From assembly GCF_003428335.1 (NCBI RefSeq), contig NZ_CP031704.1, positions 4,092,001 through 4,156,000 on the forward strand: a stretch of DNA of 64,000 nt, written 5' to 3'. The position numbers were made by a program, and so were the translations under genes. Below are positions 1-8,365 of this stretch, one piece after another. This DNA comes from Solimonas sp. K1W22B-7. GTDB lineage: Bacteria > Pseudomonadota > Gammaproteobacteria > Nevskiales > Nevskiaceae. Below the pieces are notes generated by a model that was not told the origin of the DNA, ran no database searches, and worked only from the letters and a program-made list of their open reading frames with translations. Position 1 is the stretch's first letter. Each line of letters starts with the position of its first letter.

Positions 1-42
1 CAGGACCACATGCAGCAGGGCCTTGGTATCGTCCCGGTTCAA
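1..42 (-). CDS. possible 5' end of a gene cut by the window edge
   Basis: The minus strand is open from a TTG at 42 to the window edge and reads as a plausible protein start (LNRDDTKALLHVVL). It would follow the small membrane protein gene at 115-369 in the same direction. No good ribosome binding site precedes the TTG and only 14 codons are visible, so no function can be given. It could equally be noncoding. Confidence 0.25.
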   Translation of the reverse strand, partial: MNRDDTKALLHVVL

Positions 43-114
43 GCGGCGCCACCGCCGTCACGCTCACGGCCTGGCGCACCCGGAACGGGGGCATCGACCC
101 GCTTGCGCGCCGCG

Positions 115-369
115 TCAGGACTCACGCTGCTTGTCCAGCGATGGCGCCTGGCGCACAGCGCCCACCTGCGGCTGTATGCGCGTCCTGGGCTTTGCTTCGG
201 CCACGGGGTCCTGCCAGAGGCCGCGGAACAGCTGGCGCAGGAGCGCCATGGTGACAATGACGAAGAAGCTGCGCACCTGGACCGAATGGGTGTCGAGCAG
301 CCAGTAAGCCACCGCCATTGCGCCCAGCGCCCCCAGGATCAGCAAGGCATTGATCGCGTCGCGATTCAT
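115..369 (-). CDS. small single-span or two-span membrane protein
   Basis: An 84-residue protein starting MNRDAINALLILG. Residues about 6-22 are strongly hydrophobic (ALLILGALGAMAVAYWLL), and a second weaker hydrophobic stretch (SFFVIVTMALLRQLF) lies near 30-46. The tail is basic and proline-rich, so probably cytoplasmic. I chose the ATG at 369 over an upstream in-frame ATG at 441 because AAGGGA sits eight bases before it and the upstream extension is arginine-rich without protein-like character. I do not recognise a family. The next gene to the right is on the other strand and about 250 bases away. Confidence 0.6.
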   Translation of the reverse strand: MNRDAINALLILGALGAMAVAYWLLDTHSVQVRSFFVIVTMALLRQLFRGLWQDPVAEAKPRTRIQPQVGAVRQAPSLDKQRES

Positions 370-617
370 TTCGTGTCCCTTTGCTACGCGCCGACGGCGC
401 CATACGCCGGAATGCTGCATCAGCCTGGCGGATGCCGACAACGTGACGACCGAATCAGCCGGGCAGTATCCGCCAGCGAGCGCACCGGATCATCGATCCG
501 CGCCAGGTCGCCCAGGTTTCCATGGCCGACGGCCAGCGCCTTGCCGGCGCGCAGTCCACGCAACATCCGGACGCAGTTTCCGGCAAGATTCCGAACGCGA
601 TACAGCGAGGACCACCC

Positions 618-1031
618 ATGCTCCACGGCAGCTGCCTCTGCGGCAACATCCGCTACGAAATCCGCGGCGATCCGGGCCCGGCCTACTACTGCCACTGCTC
701 GCGCTGCCGCAAGGCCGGCGGCTCGGCGTTCGCATCCAACGCGGTGGTGGCGGCACAGGATTTCGTGATCGTCTCCGGCCAGGATTCGCTGAAGACCTTC
801 AGCACGAAGGAAGGCGTGCACCGCGATTTCTGCGGCAACTGCGGCTCACCCCTGATCAGCCGCCGCGACGCGCTGCCGGACATGGTGCGGGTGCGCATGG
901 GCACGATCGACACGCCGCTGCAGCAAGGCCCCGGCGCGCACATCTACGTGGCGTCCAAGGCGGACTGGCATGCGATCCACGACACCCTGCCGCAGTACCC
1001 GGAACGCCCGCCGGCGATCGGCAAGCGCTGA
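618..1031 (+). CDS. GFA-family (CENP-V/Mss4-like fold) zinc-binding protein
   Basis: A 137-residue protein of the glutathione-dependent formaldehyde-activating enzyme (GFA) domain family. The zinc ligands are all visible: CLCG near residue 7, CHCSRCRK near 25-32 and CGNCGSP near 79-85. Family members bind zinc through these cysteines; the name comes from Gfa, but most homologues have no proven reaction, so formaldehyde chemistry should not be assumed. The start at 618 (MLHGSCLCG) is preceded by GCGAGGA and fits the family's N-terminus; an in-frame ATG at 522 would add an unlikely extension. It stands alone between a minus-strand gene and the diguanylate cyclase. Confidence 0.85.
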   Translation: MLHGSCLCGNIRYEIRGDPGPAYYCHCSRCRKAGGSAFASNAVVAAQDFVIVSGQDSLKTFSTKEGVHRDFCGNCGSPLISRRDALPDMVRVRMGTIDTPLQQGPGAHIYVASKADWHAIHDTLPQYPERPPAIGKR

Positions 1032-1227
1032 AGCGCGGCTCAGCGCTGATTGGACCTGCCCATGGGGACTGCCGGCCAAATCTGTGACGCCCGTCTCACT
1101 TTTGGCACCCTGCTTTTTGCAGTAGACCCCACCCGTGGCAGGATGGGCCCCAGGACATGAACCAGCCCAGCCAGCAGGGCAACGCCGCCCTGTCGCCACG
1201 CGAAGCGCTCCCCTGGGGGGCAGCGCC

Positions 1228-2409
1228 ATGAGCCTGCATTTGCCGACGCTGCTGGTGGTGACGGTGCTGGCCTACCTGGTGTTCGGGCTGTTCCAGCTGG
1301 CCATGTGGCAGCTGCGGCGTTCGGAAGCGGGCCTGCTGCTGTGGGGCTTTTCCAACGTCGCCGGCGCCATCGGCGGCACCCTGCTGTGCCTGCGCGGCGT
1401 GATCTCGGACTTCTCCTCGATTGCCCTGGCCAACGGCCTGCTGATCCTGTCCAACTCGCTGATGTGGGCCGGGCTGCGGGGCTTCTCGGGACAGCCGATA
1501 CGCTGGTCGCTGGTGTGGCTGGCGCCGGTGGTGCTGGTATTGCTGTTCTCCGTGGTCGGGCCGATCCGCGACAACCCGCCGGCGCGCACCTGCACGGTGG
1601 CGCTGTTCATGCTGCTGTTCGCCGGCGCCAATTTTGCCGATGCCTGGCGCGCGCAGCGAACCGAGCCGCTGAACATGCGCCGCCTGGCGATGCTGGTGTT
1701 CCTGCTCACCTGCGCCTTCATGGGCGACCGTGCGCTGTACATGCTGGAGCACGCGCGCAAGCCGGAAGAATTCGCGATCACCCACCCGATGCACACCTAC
1801 GCCGCGCTGGCGGCACTGCTGATCGTCACGGTGTGGAACCTGGCGCTGCTGATGATGGCCAACGAACGCCTGGCCAACCGCCTCACCGGCATCGCCCACA
1901 GCGACGGCCTGACGCGCGTGCTCAACCGCACGGGCTTTCGTGCACTGGCCGGCCGCCAGGTGCTGCGCTGCCAGCGCGACCGCGTGCCGGTGTCGATACT
2001 GCTGCTGGACCTGGACCACTTCAAGCGCATCAACGACAACCACGGCCACGAGGCCGGCGACCGCCTGCTCTGCGCCTTTGCCACCACCGCCGGCGAGATG
2101 ATCCGCCCCGGCGACCTGCTGGCGCGCTACGGCGGCGAGGAGTTCTGCGTGCTGCTGCCGCATGCCCGCCTGGCCGACGCGACGACGGTGGCCGAGCGCC
2201 TGCGCGAACGCTTCGAGAGTGTGCGCATCCGCGTCGGCGAGGCGGTCTGCGGCACCACTGTGAGCATCGGCGTGGCGGAGTTCCGGCCCGGCGAGGGCAT
2301 TGAAGCGGCGGTGGCCCGCGCCGACCGCGCGCTGTACGCCGCCAAGCACGGCGGGCGCAACCGCGTGGAGATCACGGCAGCAGACAACGGCACCGCGGCA
2401 GCGGCCTGA
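1228..2409 (+). CDS. membrane diguanylate cyclase (GGDEF)
   Basis: A 393-residue inner-membrane protein predicted to make cyclic di-GMP from two GTP. The first about 215 residues hold roughly six hydrophobic segments with no recognisable sensor family. The GGDEF domain follows (about 225-390), with LLDLDHFKRINDNHGHEAGD for metal and substrate binding, and the active-site loop as GGEEF (ARYGGEEFCVLLP). An RxxD inhibitory site is present: RPGD lies exactly five residues before GGEEF, so product feedback inhibition is likely. The ATG at 1228 has a strong GGGGGG ribosome site; 31 codons upstream are open but not protein-like. The gene is monocistronic and ends at a clear terminator. The signal sensed by the membrane part is unknown. 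Confidence 0.92.
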   Translation: MSLHLPTLLVVTVLAYLVFGLFQLAMWQLRRSEAGLLLWGFSNVAGAIGGTLLCLRGVISDFSSIALANGLLILSNSLMWAGLRGFSGQPIRWSLVWLAPVVLVLLFSVVGPIRDNPPARTCTVALFMLLFAGANFADAWRAQRTEPLNMRRLAMLVFLLTCAFMGDRALYMLEHARKPEEFAITHPMHTYAALAALLIVTVWNLALLMMANERLANRLTGIAHSDGLTRVLNRTGFRALAGRQVLRCQRDRVPVSILLLDLDHFKRINDNHGHEAGDRLLCAFATTAGEMIRPGDLLARYGGEEFCVLLPHARLADATTVAERLRERFESVRIRVGEAVCGTTVSIGVAEFRPGEGIEAAVARADRALYAAKHGGRNRVEITAADNGTAAAA

Positions 2410-2434
2410 GCGACGGCACGACCGGATGTTCATG

Positions 2435-2461
2435 AAAAAGCCCGCATCGCGCGGGCTTTTT
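2435..2461. terminator. bidirectional rho-independent terminator
   Basis: An 11-base-pair perfect stem, AAAAAGCCCGC / GCGGGCTTTTT, with a five-base loop. It lies between the convergent diguanylate cyclase and SDR genes and has T runs in both directions, so it can end both transcripts. Confidence 0.9.
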
Positions 2462-2473
2462 CCCTGGTCCTCC

Positions 2474-3322
2474 TCAGGCTGCAGCCGCCACGATATCGGT
2501 CGACAGCGTCAGCGCCTGCCACTGCCGCAGTTCGGCCGCACGGCGCTCGATGGCGCCGCCGATGTACTCCAGGGCATCGCTGCCAGCGGCGTAGTGCAGC
2601 GGCGGATTCGGCGCGCGCGACAGGGTGACAAAGGCCTGCCCGAGCCTGGCCGGATCGCCGGGCTGCTGGTGGTTGTAGGCCTCGTAGGCCTGGCTCATTT
2701 CGCCGGAGAGCTGGTGGTATTCCTCCACGCGGCGTGCACCGTAACGCACCGAGCGGGCGTCGAGGAAGTCGGTACGGAAGAAACCCGGCTCCACCACGGT
2801 GACGTGGATGCCGAAGGGCTGCACTTCCTGCGCCAGCGACTCGCTGAAGCCCTCCACCGCGAACTTGGTGGCGCTGTACACCGCGCAGGCCTTGAAGCCG
2901 GTGACGCCGCCGATGGACGACAGGTTGAAGACATGGCCGGCGCGCTGGCGACGCATGGCCGGCAGCACCGCGCGGGTGACGTGCATCAGCCCGAAGACAT
3001 TGGTGGCGAACTGGCGCTCGATGTCGGCCGGCTCGATCTCCTCGAACAGTCCCAGCTGGCCGTAGCCGGCGTTGTTCACCAGCACGTCGATGCGATCGAA
3101 ACGCTCCAGCGCGGCCGCCACCGCCGCCTGCGCCTGTTGCTCGCTCGCCACGTCCAGCGCCAGCGCCAGCACGCGCTCGCCGTAGCTTGCGTACAGCTTC
3201 TCCAGGCCCGCGCGGTCGCGGCCGGTGGCGACGATGCGGTCGCCCGCCGCCAGTGCCGCCTTGGCGATTTCGGCACCGATGCCGCGCGAGGCGCCGGTGA
3301 TGAACCAGATCTTGTTGCTCAT
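2474..3322 (-). CDS. classical short-chain dehydrogenase/reductase
   Basis: A 282-residue NAD(P)-dependent oxidoreductase of the classical SDR family. Visible motifs are the cofactor loop TGASRGIG near residue 9, NNAG near 85, a catalytic Ser in NLSSIGG near 139 and YSATK near 152, giving the Ser-Tyr-Lys set. The start at 3322 (MSNKIWFITG) has AAGGAG upstream. The C-terminal third resembles SDRs often paired with AraC regulators. It is transcribed away from the AraC gene at 3508, whose product probably controls it. The substrate cannot be told from sequence. Confidence 0.88.
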   Translation of the reverse strand: MSNKIWFITGASRGIGAEIAKAALAAGDRIVATGRDRAGLEKLYASYGERVLALALDVASEQQAQAAVAAALERFDRIDVLVNNAGYGQLGLFEEIEPADIERQFATNVFGLMHVTRAVLPAMRRQRAGHVFNLSSIGGVTGFKACAVYSATKFAVEGFSESLAQEVQPFGIHVTVVEPGFFRTDFLDARSVRYGARRVEEYHQLSGEMSQAYEAYNHQQPGDPARLGQAFVTLSRAPNPPLHYAAGSDALEYIGGAIERRAAELRQWQALTLSTDIVAAAA

Positions 3323-3507
3323 GGGTTTGCTCCTTGGAAAGTGGCTGCCGGTCGGACCCGATCGGCGTGCAGCCATCCTAGGAAGCGGGGATGCTTTCGC
3401 GAATACACAGATGTTTGCAGAGTCTTGCCTAATCCTATCGTCATGCTGGATATGGGGGCACATTCAAGCCAAGAATATGACCTGATCCTGAAAACTGGCA
3501 GATTCCA
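3323..3507. promoter_or_regulatory. divergent promoter region between SDR and AraC genes
   Basis: A 185-base AT-richer gap between two divergent starts. It must hold both promoters and probably the AraC-type operator. I see no strong inverted repeat, which is usual for AraC proteins that bind direct half-sites. Confidence 0.5.
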
Positions 3508-4422
3508 ATGAAGGCAGCGGCCCCTACCCCGACGCAGCAGCGCATGGTCGAGCTGATGACGCAACTGGCGCCGGGGGAGGGTTACACCCGCTGCGCACTG
3601 GAGCCGGTGCAACTGATGCGCTCCGACCGTCCACTGGCGCGCATGCCGGTGATGTACGAGCCCTGCATCTGCGTGATCGTGCAGGGCCGCAAGCGCGGCT
3701 TCCTCGGCGACGACCGCTTCACCTACGACGCGCGCAGCTACCTGGTGAGCACGGTGCCGATGCTGTTCCTGACCGAAACCGAGGCCAGTGCGCGCCAGCC
3801 GCTGCTGGGCATCACGCTGCGCATCAATCCCGCCGAGGTGGCGGAGCTGGCGCTGGCGCTGGACGAGTCGCAACGGCGCGAGGCACTACCGCGCAGCATG
3901 ATGTGCACGCCGCTGGACGAAGCCATGTCCGGCGCGCTGCTGCGCCTGCTGGAAATGCTGCGCAGCCCCGCCGAGGCACGGCTGCTGGGTCCCGGCATCC
4001 TGCGCGAAATCTACTACCGCGTGCTCAGCGGCGAACAGGGCCCGGCGCTGCGCGCGGCACTGGTGCAAGGCGGAGCCTTCGGCAAGATCGCCAAGGCCCT
4101 GCGCCGCATCCATGCCGAGTACCCGGGCAATCTCGACGTGGGGCTTCTGGCGCGCGACGCCGGCATGAGCGTGCCGGCCTTCCACGTGCATTTCCGCAAT
4201 GTCACCTCGACCTCGCCGATCCAGTACCTGAAATCCACGCGCCTGCACCAGGCACGGCTGCTGATGGTGCGCGGCGGCATCACCGCGGCGGCGGCAGCCA
4301 ACCAGGTGGGCTACGAAAGCCCCTCGCAGTTCAGCCGCGAATTCAAGCGCCTGTTCGGCCGCACGCCGACCGAGGAGGCGCTGGAGATGAAGCAGACACT
4401 GGCGTTGTGGACCGCGCCCTGA
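3508..4422 (+). CDS. AraC-family transcriptional regulator (AraC_N type)
   Basis: A 304-residue regulator. Residues about 20-190 match the AraC_N type of ligand domain seen in YqhC-like proteins (PCICVIVQGRKRGFLGDD, then the SYLVSTVPM region). The last about 100 residues are the double helix-turn-helix, with LARDAGMSVPAFHVHFRNVT for the first motif and GYESPSQFSREFKRLFG for the second. Proteins of this type commonly control a divergently transcribed oxidoreductase, which matches the SDR at 2474-3322. The ATG at 3508 follows the divergent promoter gap. Activator function on the SDR is inferred from position only. Confidence 0.9.
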   Translation: MKAAAPTPTQQRMVELMTQLAPGEGYTRCALEPVQLMRSDRPLARMPVMYEPCICVIVQGRKRGFLGDDRFTYDARSYLVSTVPMLFLTETEASARQPLLGITLRINPAEVAELALALDESQRREALPRSMMCTPLDEAMSGALLRLLEMLRSPAEARLLGPGILREIYYRVLSGEQGPALRAALVQGGAFGKIAKALRRIHAEYPGNLDVGLLARDAGMSVPAFHVHFRNVTSTSPIQYLKSTRLHQARLLMVRGGITAAAAANQVGYESPSQFSREFKRLFGRTPTEEALEMKQTLALWTAP

Positions 4423-4430
4423 CAACCCGC

Positions 4431-4679
4431 TCAGGATCGCGGTGGCCTGGGCGCCGGCCAGATTCTCGCAAAGACCAGTGCAAGCAATACCACCGGAACG
4501 AAGATCGGTACCAGGTGCAGCTTGTCCGGCAGTGCGGGCAGGTAAGGCTGCACGCTGGCATTGACCAGGGGCATCAGGCAGATAAGGTACAGCGGCAGCC
4601 AGACCAGGAACAGCAGGAAGACCACCAGTCCCACCCGGTTGTTGGCGCGCCTGGCGCGCGCATGTTCCGCAGAATCCAT
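4431..4679 (-). CDS. small two-span membrane protein of unknown function
   Basis: An 82-residue protein with a short charged N-terminus (MDSAEHARARRANNR) and two hydrophobic helices at about 17-37 (VGLVVFLLFLVWLPLYLICL) and 57-72 (LVPIFVPVVLLALVFA). The ATG at 4679 is preceded by GGGACGA. It converges on the AraC gene with only eight bases between stop codons. I do not recognise a family. Confidence 0.6.
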   Translation of the reverse strand: MDSAEHARARRANNRVGLVVFLLFLVWLPLYLICLMPLVNASVQPYLPALPDKLHLVPIFVPVVLLALVFARIWPAPRPPRS

Positions 4680-4860
4680 TCGTCCCGTTCCCCAAGCCCC
4701 GACGCTGTCGGGAGCATGCTCCTGCAAAGCGGCGGCGACAGGCAAGGACGCGGCCGATCGAAGAGCCGCTTCGCCCCTGCACCAAATTTCCACATCCGCT
4801 GCGCAACCGCTGCAAACCGCCTCCCTACCCTGTTTGCAGGCACCGGACAGGGGAAGAGAA

Positions 4861-5310
4861 ATGCACAGCCTGCAGCAAGGCGGATCAGTCTTCGCGAAAC
4901 AGGAGTACGGCGACAACGACTGGGTATGGGTCAGCCTGCAACTTGCAGTCTGCGCGCCCATTCTGGGGTGCCTGGGTCTGACAGGCCTGCTCTTGCTGCC
5001 AGGACTATTGGAAAATCCAGCCCGCCTGCTCAACAGCAGCAGGGACGCAAGCTTCGCAGCGCAAATGCTGCTGGCACTCATCGGCAGCTACGGCCTGGTA
5101 CGCGCCATCCTGAGCAACGGCCGCAGGGTTCCGCGGCTGGCCTTGATCTGCGGCCTGCTGCCGGCCGCACCGATGCTGGTCACCCTCGCGCTGGAGCCCG
5201 ACCGCAGCTCCATGGAACCGGACATCCTTTTCCTGCGCCTGCTCTTCTGCAGCCTGGCAGCCTGCCTCGGCCTGGCGCTGCATTACCTGCTGCGATTGCG
5301 CCATGACTGA
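4861..5310 (+). CDS. four-helix membrane protein, first of a tandem paralogous pair
   Basis: A 149-residue integral membrane protein with four predicted helices. The segment LLALIGSYGLVRAILSNGR (about 75-93) recurs in the next gene as LLALLGCYGLLRAILSQGR, and the pair share the same helix layout, so they are tandem paralogues. The ATG at 4861 has GGGGAAGAG upstream. The next gene overlaps this one by eight bases (5303-5310), so they are translationally coupled and probably interact or form a heteromer. No known family is apparent. Confidence 0.75.
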   Translation: MHSLQQGGSVFAKQEYGDNDWVWVSLQLAVCAPILGCLGLTGLLLLPGLLENPARLLNSSRDASFAAQMLLALIGSYGLVRAILSNGRRVPRLALICGLLPAAPMLVTLALEPDRSSMEPDILFLRLLFCSLAACLGLALHYLLRLRHD

Positions 5311-5776
5311 GACCGGAGCCCGGCATCCGCCGCCGCAGGATGGGGGCCCGGATCACCGGGCAGCCCTGCTCCTGCTGGTGCAACTGCTCGCCTGTGCGCC
5401 GGTCATGCTGGCGGTGGGCGCCATGTGGCTGACGGCACTGGTGGAATGCGCCAGGAATCTGGAAAAGCTGCCGGATCATCCGGAACTGCCGCTGCTGCTT
5501 GAATTGACCGGCCCGGGGCTGCTGGCCCTGCTCGGGTGCTACGGACTGCTCCGGGCCATCCTCAGCCAGGGACGCGTGGTGCACCGTGCGCTGCTGGCAC
5601 TGGGCATCATCGGCGCCCTGCCGGTCCTGCCGGTGCTGGGTTTCATGCTGCTGGCGAACCCGGCGACACCGCAGCCGCCTGTCGCCATGCTGCTGTGGTG
5701 CAGTCTGGCGTCCTGCGTGATCGTGGCGCTGCGCTGCCTGCGTGCTGCGCGGCGCCAGCGAACGCCGACGAACTAA
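5303..5776 (+). CDS. four-helix membrane protein, second of a tandem paralogous pair
   Basis: A 157-residue protein with four hydrophobic helices and a basic C-terminal tail (CLRAARRQRTPTN). It is a diverged duplicate of the gene just upstream, with the shared LLxCYGLLRAILSxGR motif in the loop after helix 2. It starts inside the upstream gene's last codons. Its stop overlaps by four bases the stop of the convergent HTH gene. Function unknown. Confidence 0.75.
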   Translation: MTETGARHPPPQDGGPDHRAALLLLVQLLACAPVMLAVGAMWLTALVECARNLEKLPDHPELPLLLELTGPGLLALLGCYGLLRAILSQGRVVHRALLALGIIGALPVLPVLGFMLLANPATPQPPVAMLLWCSLASCVIVALRCLRAARRQRTPTN

Positions 5777-6222
5777 CCCTGACCGGCCAGCTGCTCCAGC
5801 CGCGCCTTCACTTCCTTCTTGCCGACACCGCGCAGCGCGGCGATGGCGACCACCTGCGACTGGCGCGGCACGGTCTTTTCGGCTTCCCAGTTGTAGACCG
5901 ACTGGCCGGTGACGCCGATCAGCTTGCCGAAGTCCTCGGCGCTCAGGCCCAGGCGGCTGCGCAGGGACTTGAGGCCCTTGGCGGAAAAGCGGACCTTCTC
6001 GCCATCCTCGGCTGTGGACGGGGCCGCTACGGCAGCGGTCTTGCCCACCAGGCGGCGCAGCTTGGCCACCTCCTGCTCCAACACATGCACCTGCTTCTTC
6101 AGCGTCGCCAGCTGGTGACGCTGCGAGCTGCTGGCAGCCTGCAGCGGCGCCGTACTCTGGCGCGCGGCCTTCTTCGAAAGACGGGTGATTTCGCTCTTGA
6201 GCAGGGTGGCGATGTTGGGCAT
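5773..6222 (-). CDS. coiled-coil plus HTH_XRE DNA-binding protein
   Basis: A 149-residue protein. Residues 1-65 start MPNIATLLKSEITRLSKK and continue into a coiled coil (LATLKKQVHVLEQEVAKLRR). The C-terminal part (about 85-140) is a Cro/C1-type helix-turn-helix (LRSRLGLSAEDFGKLIGVT, then SVYNWE). This architecture is common in proteobacteria as a single-gene regulator or nucleoid-associated protein of unknown role. I start at 6222 (MPNIATLL), which fits the family, rather than the ATG at 6237 that adds MPVPS. It is not linked to neighbours by strand or spacing. Confidence 0.8.
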   Translation of the reverse strand: MPNIATLLKSEITRLSKKAARQSTAPLQAASSSQRHQLATLKKQVHVLEQEVAKLRRLVGKTAAVAAPSTAEDGEKVRFSAKGLKSLRSRLGLSAEDFGKLIGVTGQSVYNWEAEKTVPRQSQVVAIAALRGVGKKEVKARLEQLAGQG

Positions 6223-6326
6223 GGACGGGACAGGCAAAAGGAGGGGCCGGCAGTATGCCTGATGGGCCGCCGGCTTCCGTGAATATCCGTACGGTCACAT
6301 ATCCGTCATCCCCTGCCGCGTCGCGT

Positions 6327-6635
6327 TCACTGCCGCTCGGGCGCAAAAGGCCACAGGCCGCCGGTCTTGAGCGTGGCCAGGCGCAGCGTCACCTCTTCCA
6401 GGATGGTGCCACGCGCCTCCGCCGCCATTTCCGCCAGCAGGCGGTCCAGGGCACGGGTAGCGCTGAGCAGGTCTTCGCTGCGCATGATCTCCGGTACCGC
6501 AGCATGGATGCGTGCGGAGAGCTGCCGGAAGCAATCACGCGAGATCGACCGGTCCTCGCGGCGCAGCCACTCGCGCACACGCTCCTCCAGCAATTCCGCG
6601 ATCTCCGCCGCCGATACCTCCACCGTGCTCTCCAT
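6327..6635 (-). CDS. uncharacterised acidic helical protein
   Basis: A 102-residue soluble protein rich in Glu, Ala and Arg (for example VSAAEIAELLEERVREWLRR near the N-terminus), predicted all-helical and ending LATLKTGGLWPFAPERQ. The ATG at 6635 has AAGGAG about ten bases before it. In-frame sequence continues to 6734 but the added residues are low-complexity Arg-rich. No family is recognised and no operon partner is evident. Confidence 0.55.
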   Translation of the reverse strand: MESTVEVSAAEIAELLEERVREWLRREDRSISRDCFRQLSARIHAAVPEIMRSEDLLSATRALDRLLAEMAAEARGTILEEVTLRLATLKTGGLWPFAPERQ

Positions 6636-6809
6636 GTCGTCCGCACTCCTTTGCGTAGGCAGGCGCCCGGCCCCGCCCGGAGCCGCGTTGCACCATGCGG
6701 GTGCAAGACTGCGGCGGGAACGGCGGCGGCGCAAATAAAGCTGACAGTGGCGTCAGGAACGGGCCGCAAGCTGGCAATGGGGTCAGGAAGGCGCTGGACG
6801 CGCCGGCGC

Positions 6810-6837
6810 CGCGCATGCTTCGATGCGCGCCTTTTTT
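6810..6837 (+). terminator. intrinsic-terminator-like hairpin in the leader of the endonuclease gene
   Basis: A seven-base-pair stem CGCGCAT / ATGCGCG with loop GCTTCG, followed by CC and six Ts on the plus strand. No plus-strand gene ends before it; it sits 17 bases ahead of the ATG of the endonuclease I gene. It may terminate readthrough transcription or act as an attenuator of that gene. Confidence 0.55.
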
Positions 6838-6853
6838 ACGGAACCCTGCGCGC

Positions 6854-7636
6854 ATGAAGCCAAGCTCCGCCCCGCGAACCCCGGTGCTCGCGCTCGCCCT
6901 GCTCTGCAGCGCCTGCGCCAGCCCCGGCCGGGTGCTGCCGGAAGCAGACCGCGGGGCCTACCCGGAGCCGCCTGCCGCGGCCGTGCTGCCGGACCTGTCG
7001 CAGCTGTCGTACAACGCCATGGCCAATCGCTACCTGCTGCCGCTGTACACGCGGCTGCCGCCGCGTGAGGTCTACTGTGGCTGTACTTTCGACACCGCCA
7101 CGCGCGCGGTGGAACCGGCGGCCTGCGGCTTCGCGCCGGACAAGCCCTGGGGCGACGACGCCACGCGCGGTGCGCGCATCGAGTGGGAGCACGTGGTGCC
7201 GGCGGCGCGCATGGTGCAGGCACTGGGTTGCTCCAGCCGTGCCGCCTGCCGCAGCAACGAGGCCTTCCGCCTGGCGGAGAACGATCCCTACAACCTGTTG
7301 CCGGCACTGGGCGCACTCAACGCGCGCCGCTCCAACCATCCCTACACGGAGTTGCCGGGCGAGCCGCGTGTCTACGGCCGCTGCGACTTCGAGCTGGAGC
7401 AGCACCGCGAGCAGCGGCAGCAGCTCGGCCGGGTGGAGCCGCCAGAAGACATCAAGGGCGACGTCGCGCGCATCTCGCTGTACTACTCACAGCGTTACGG
7501 CCTGCCGTTCAGCGACGCGGAAATCCAGCAGTTCCAGGCCTGGAGCGCGCAGGACCCGGTGAGCCCGGAGGAACGCTACCGCGCTGCATACATACGCAAG
7601 CAGATCACGGGCTGGGCCAATCCCTTCGTGGAGTGA
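6854..7636 (+). CDS. endonuclease I (EndA/NucM family), exported
   Basis: A 260-residue secreted nuclease. Residues 1-20 form a signal peptide ending in a lipobox-like LCSAC. The family core is clear: RIEWEHVVPAARM near residue 108 with the catalytic His, and DPYNLLPALGALNARRSN near 142-159, the metal-binding segment. Several Cys residues (CGCTF, CGF, CSSRAAC) are spaced as in periplasmic members with disulfides. Known members degrade double-stranded DNA without strong sequence preference in the periplasm or outside the cell. The ATG at 6854 is chosen because the signal peptide begins there; an upstream extension would block export. The gene is alone and convergent with the persulfide dioxygenase. 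Confidence 0.88.
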   Translation: MKPSSAPRTPVLALALLCSACASPGRVLPEADRGAYPEPPAAAVLPDLSQLSYNAMANRYLLPLYTRLPPREVYCGCTFDTATRAVEPAACGFAPDKPWGDDATRGARIEWEHVVPAARMVQALGCSSRAACRSNEAFRLAENDPYNLLPALGALNARRSNHPYTELPGEPRVYGRCDFELEQHREQRQQLGRVEPPEDIKGDVARISLYYSQRYGLPFSDAEIQQFQAWSAQDPVSPEERYRAAYIRKQITGWANPFVE

Positions 7637-7642
7637 CGTGCT

Positions 7643-8365
7643 TCAGGCCAGCCGCGGCCGCCCGCAGGCCAGGTTGGCGCTCACCGCCACGTCCATCTTC
7701 TTCGGATCGGGCAGTTTCAACTCGCGCATCAGGCTGACGTACTGCTCGCGCGTCCTGCCCGCCAGGCGCGGATTGTGGGCCTTCTCCTCGCCGATGGAGG
7801 AGACGGTCCAGCCCCTGTAGTCGTGCGCCGGGTAGAGCAGCGTCTCGTCCGGCAGCCTGAACAGCCGATCGACGATGGACTGCCAGGACTGCTCCGGATC
7901 GCCGCCCTGGAAGTCGGTGCGGCCGCTGCCGCGGATCAGCAGCACGTCGCCGGTGAAGACTGCACGCGGCCTTGCCGGCGCCAGCACGAAGCTGAAGCTC
8001 TCGTCGGTGTGGCCGGGCGTGTACAGCGCCTGCAGCGTGACGCCGTCCACCTCCAGCATCTCGCCGTCGCGCACAGTCTGCGACACGCACTCGGCGCGGC
8101 TGCGCTCGCCCATGATGGTGATGCAGCCGGTGGCCTCCCGCAGGTCACCCAGGGCGGTGATGTGGTCGGCATGGGTGTGCGTGTCGATGGCACGCACCAG
8201 GCGCAGGTCCAGTTCGCGGATCGCCTGCAGGTATTGTTCGGCCTGCTCCTTGACCGGGTCGATGATCAGCGCCTCGCGGCCGCGGCCCGAGGCCAACAGG
8301 TAGGTGTAGGTGCTGGACTCCGGCTCGAAGAACTGCCTGAACAGCATGCCCGCTCCCCCGTTCAT
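7643..8365 (-). CDS. persulfide dioxygenase (ETHE1-like metallo-beta-lactamase fold)
   Basis: A 240-residue mononuclear non-haem iron enzyme of the ETHE1/PDO family, which oxidises glutathione persulfide to sulfite and glutathione. Motifs are THTHADH near residue 55 (metal His cluster), YTPGHTDES near 109, FTGDVLLIRGSGRTDFQ near 132 and LYPAHDYRG near 171, all typical of PDO. The start at 8365 overlaps the stop of the upstream TauE gene by four bases (ATGA); an alternative ATG at 8347 (MLFRQFFEPESS) has GGGGGAG before it and matches the usual family start. With the TauE-like transporter it forms a two-gene sulfide detoxification unit in which the sulfite made is exported. Confidence 0.88.
   Translation of the reverse strand: MNGGAGMLFRQFFEPESSTYTYLLASGRGREALIIDPVKEQAEQYLQAIRELDLRLVRAIDTHTHADHITALGDLREATGCITIMGERSRAECVSQTVRDGEMLEVDGVTLQALYTPGHTDESFSFVLAPARPRAVFTGDVLLIRGSGRTDFQGGDPEQSWQSIVDRLFRLPDETLLYPAHDYRGWTVSSIGEEKAHNPRLAGRTREQYVSLMRELKLPDPKKMDVAVSANLACGRPRLA

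Noticed and set aside
1096-2433. A 445-codon minus-strand frame opposite the diguanylate cyclase
   Set aside because: Gln/His/Arg-rich low-complexity shadow; the plus strand has an intact GGDEF domain and a terminator.
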